NCBI GenBank assembly: GCA_040002995.1
Contig: JBDUDK010000038.1
Span: 1-53,129, forward strand
DNA length: 53,129 bases
Direction of reading: 5' to 3'
DNA from: JBDUDK01 sp040002995
Lineage (GTDB): Bacteria > Actinomycetota > Acidimicrobiia > Acidimicrobiales > Ilumatobacteraceae
In this document: piece after piece, positions 52,272 to 53,129 of the stretch
How the letters are laid out: the number at the start of each line of letters is the position of its first letter
How positions within the stretch are numbered: the first letter of the stretch is position 1
Made by a program: the position numbers and the translations under genes
Notes under the pieces: model-generated
The model's database searches: none
Seen by the model: the letters and a program-made list of their open reading frames with translations, nothing else
Told to the model about the DNA's origin: nothing

Positions 52272-53129
52272 ATGGCGCTGCAGGTGGGCATCGATGTCAC
52301 GTCGCTCCTCGGCGCGCACACCGGCATCGCCGTATTCACCGCCGGGCTCACCGACGCGTTGCGCGCGCTCGACGAGCCACCCGCCCTCGTGCCCTACGTG
52401 CTTTCACGGCGCACCGGTGCACTACCGCAGGACGCCAGCCGATTGGCCGTTCCGGCGCGTATCGCGCTTGGTCTCTGGGCTCACGCCTCCTGGCCGCGCG
52501 AACGGCGTGCGCTCGGCGGTGTCGACGTGGTGCACGGAACGAACTACGTCGCCCCTCCCACCGGGCGGCCAACGGTCATCACCGTGCACGATTGCTCACT
52601 CATCACTCACCCGGAGTGGGTGAATCCAACCGTTCGGAGCTTCGTGCCCGTGATGCACCGGCTCGTGCGCGCGGGTGCTTGGGTCCACGCGCTTACGAAC
52701 CATGGCGCTCGTGAAGCGAGCGCGCTTCTGGCGACCTCGCGGGTGAGGGTTGTGCCACTCGGTCCGCCGGCACCGTCCGCCGCCCCCGCTGCTCACCCCG
52801 CCCGGCCCGAGCGGCCCTATGTCCTTGCGATCGCCACGCACGAGCCCCGCAAGAACTTGCCCCGTCTCGTCGCCGCGTATGGGGCCGCGCACCGCGTCCA
52901 TCCCGAGCTCGCGCTCGTGATCGCCGGCGCGTTCGGCCCCGACACCGACGCCATCAACGCGGCAATCACTGCATTGTCGAATGACGCGCTCGTGGTGCTT
53001 CCCGGATGGGTCGACGCCGGCGCACGGGCTGACTTCCTCGCTCACGCCGTGGCTCTCGCCTACCCGTCGCTCGACGAGGGCTTCGGCTTCCCGATACTGG
53101 AGGCGATGGCCGCCGGGGTACCTGTGATC
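52272..53129 (+). CDS. GT4 family glycosyltransferase (3' end beyond window)
   Basis: The first 286 residues are in view, open to the right edge. ATG 52272 gives MALQVGIDVTSLLGAHTGIA, a typical start of GT4 mannosyl- or rhamnosyl-transferases with the glycine-rich acceptor loop. Then follow VVHGTNYVAPPTGRPTVITV, HDCSLITHPEWV, the donor-domain IATHEPRKNLPRLVAAYGAA and the EX7E motif DEGFGFPILEAMAAGVPVI. Divergent from the methyltransferase, so it belongs to a separate rightward unit of the same locus. Confidence 0.93.
   Translation, partial: MALQVGIDVTSLLGAHTGIAVFTAGLTDALRALDEPPALVPYVLSRRTGALPQDASRLAVPARIALGLWAHASWPRERRALGGVDVVHGTNYVAPPTGRPTVITVHDCSLITHPEWVNPTVRSFVPVMHRLVRAGAWVHALTNHGAREASALLATSRVRVVPLGPPAPSAAPAAHPARPERPYVLAIATHEPRKNLPRLVAAYGAAHRVHPELALVIAGAFGPDTDAINAAITALSNDALVVLPGWVDAGARADFLAHAVALAYPSLDEGFGFPILEAMAAGVPVI

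Noticed and set aside
40466..53129. Possible antiphage or mobile island
   Set aside because: Gene content (glycosyltransferases, Gmd, flippase, secreted enzymes) is that of an ordinary envelope locus; there is no integrase, transposase, nuclease or toxin-antitoxin pair.

Overview
The window is a 53 kb, gene-dense, GC-rich chromosomal stretch of an actinobacterium. The best guess is a member of the Acidimicrobiia. This rests on four things: the secA-prfB-ftsEX and DUF3499-manB-Trm112-SIS isomerase-ahcY gene orders, the remains of a gene that fuses a P-loop ATPase to an F420-dependent luciferase-like enzyme, a group II truncated haemoglobin, and secreted enzymes carrying GYWLVASDGG-type repeats that I associate with this class. 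I see no rRNA, tRNA, CRISPR array, transposase or integrase gene. The assignment comes from recognising families by eye; no database was searched.

Layout. (1) 1-2500, minus strand: a tightly overlapping operon of an SDR oxidoreductase, riboflavin synthase, and the ATPase and permease of a NitT/TauT-type ABC importer that runs off the left edge. (2) 2571-5069: a perfect palindromic operator, then a broken ATPase/F420-oxidoreductase fusion gene. It has one frameshift and is split by about 1.1 kb of foreign-looking DNA holding a SnoaL-like gene, a 65-residue ORF under a consensus SOS box, and a truncated second copy of that ORF's 3' end. (3) 5082-12694: acyl-CoA dehydrogenase, PAP2-type membrane phosphatase, Rieske oxygenase, SGNH hydrolase, truncated haemoglobin, O-methyltransferase, crotonase and two small secreted proteins. 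(4) 12855-14935: an OmpR/HK two-component pair divergent from the secreted proteins. (5) 14936-20418: secA-prfB-ftsE-ftsX. (6) 20493-22784: HAD hydrolase, small ORF, ComF-like phosphoribosyltransferase, SDR. (7) 22957-30681: ahcY, SIS-family sugar-phosphate isomerase, Trm112-like protein, phosphomannomutase, a large membrane protein, a CPBP protease and DUF3499. (8) 30772-37811: ftsH, a thioredoxin-like protein, a DUF5719-like exported protein and a 1070-residue membrane glycosyltransferase. (9) 37902-43427: a coiled-coil phasin-like protein behind an inverted-repeat promoter region, then two secreted proteins (SpoIID/LytB-like and subtilisin-like) that share a C-terminal repeat domain of about six units and flank a methyltransferase. 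(10) 43524-53129: a surface-polysaccharide locus with a flippase, GDP-mannose 4,6-dehydratase, six glycosyltransferases or glycosyltransferase-like proteins, a second methyltransferase and a small accessory protein. Most genes here are coupled through GTGA or ATGA overlaps.

Functionally the right half is dominated by the cell envelope. The phosphomannomutase and isomerase can supply mannose-1-phosphate, and Gmd converts GDP-mannose towards deoxyhexoses. The glycosyltransferases and flippase would assemble and export a glycan, while SecA, FtsEX, FtsH and the secreted repeat proteins act on the envelope. The observations most worth following up are the split fusion gene with its SOS-box insert, the 11+3+11 operator, a likely ATC start codon, a dispersed CGAAACGT-containing repeat family present twice, the shared repeat domain of the two secreted enzymes, and the accessory modules in the glycan operon.
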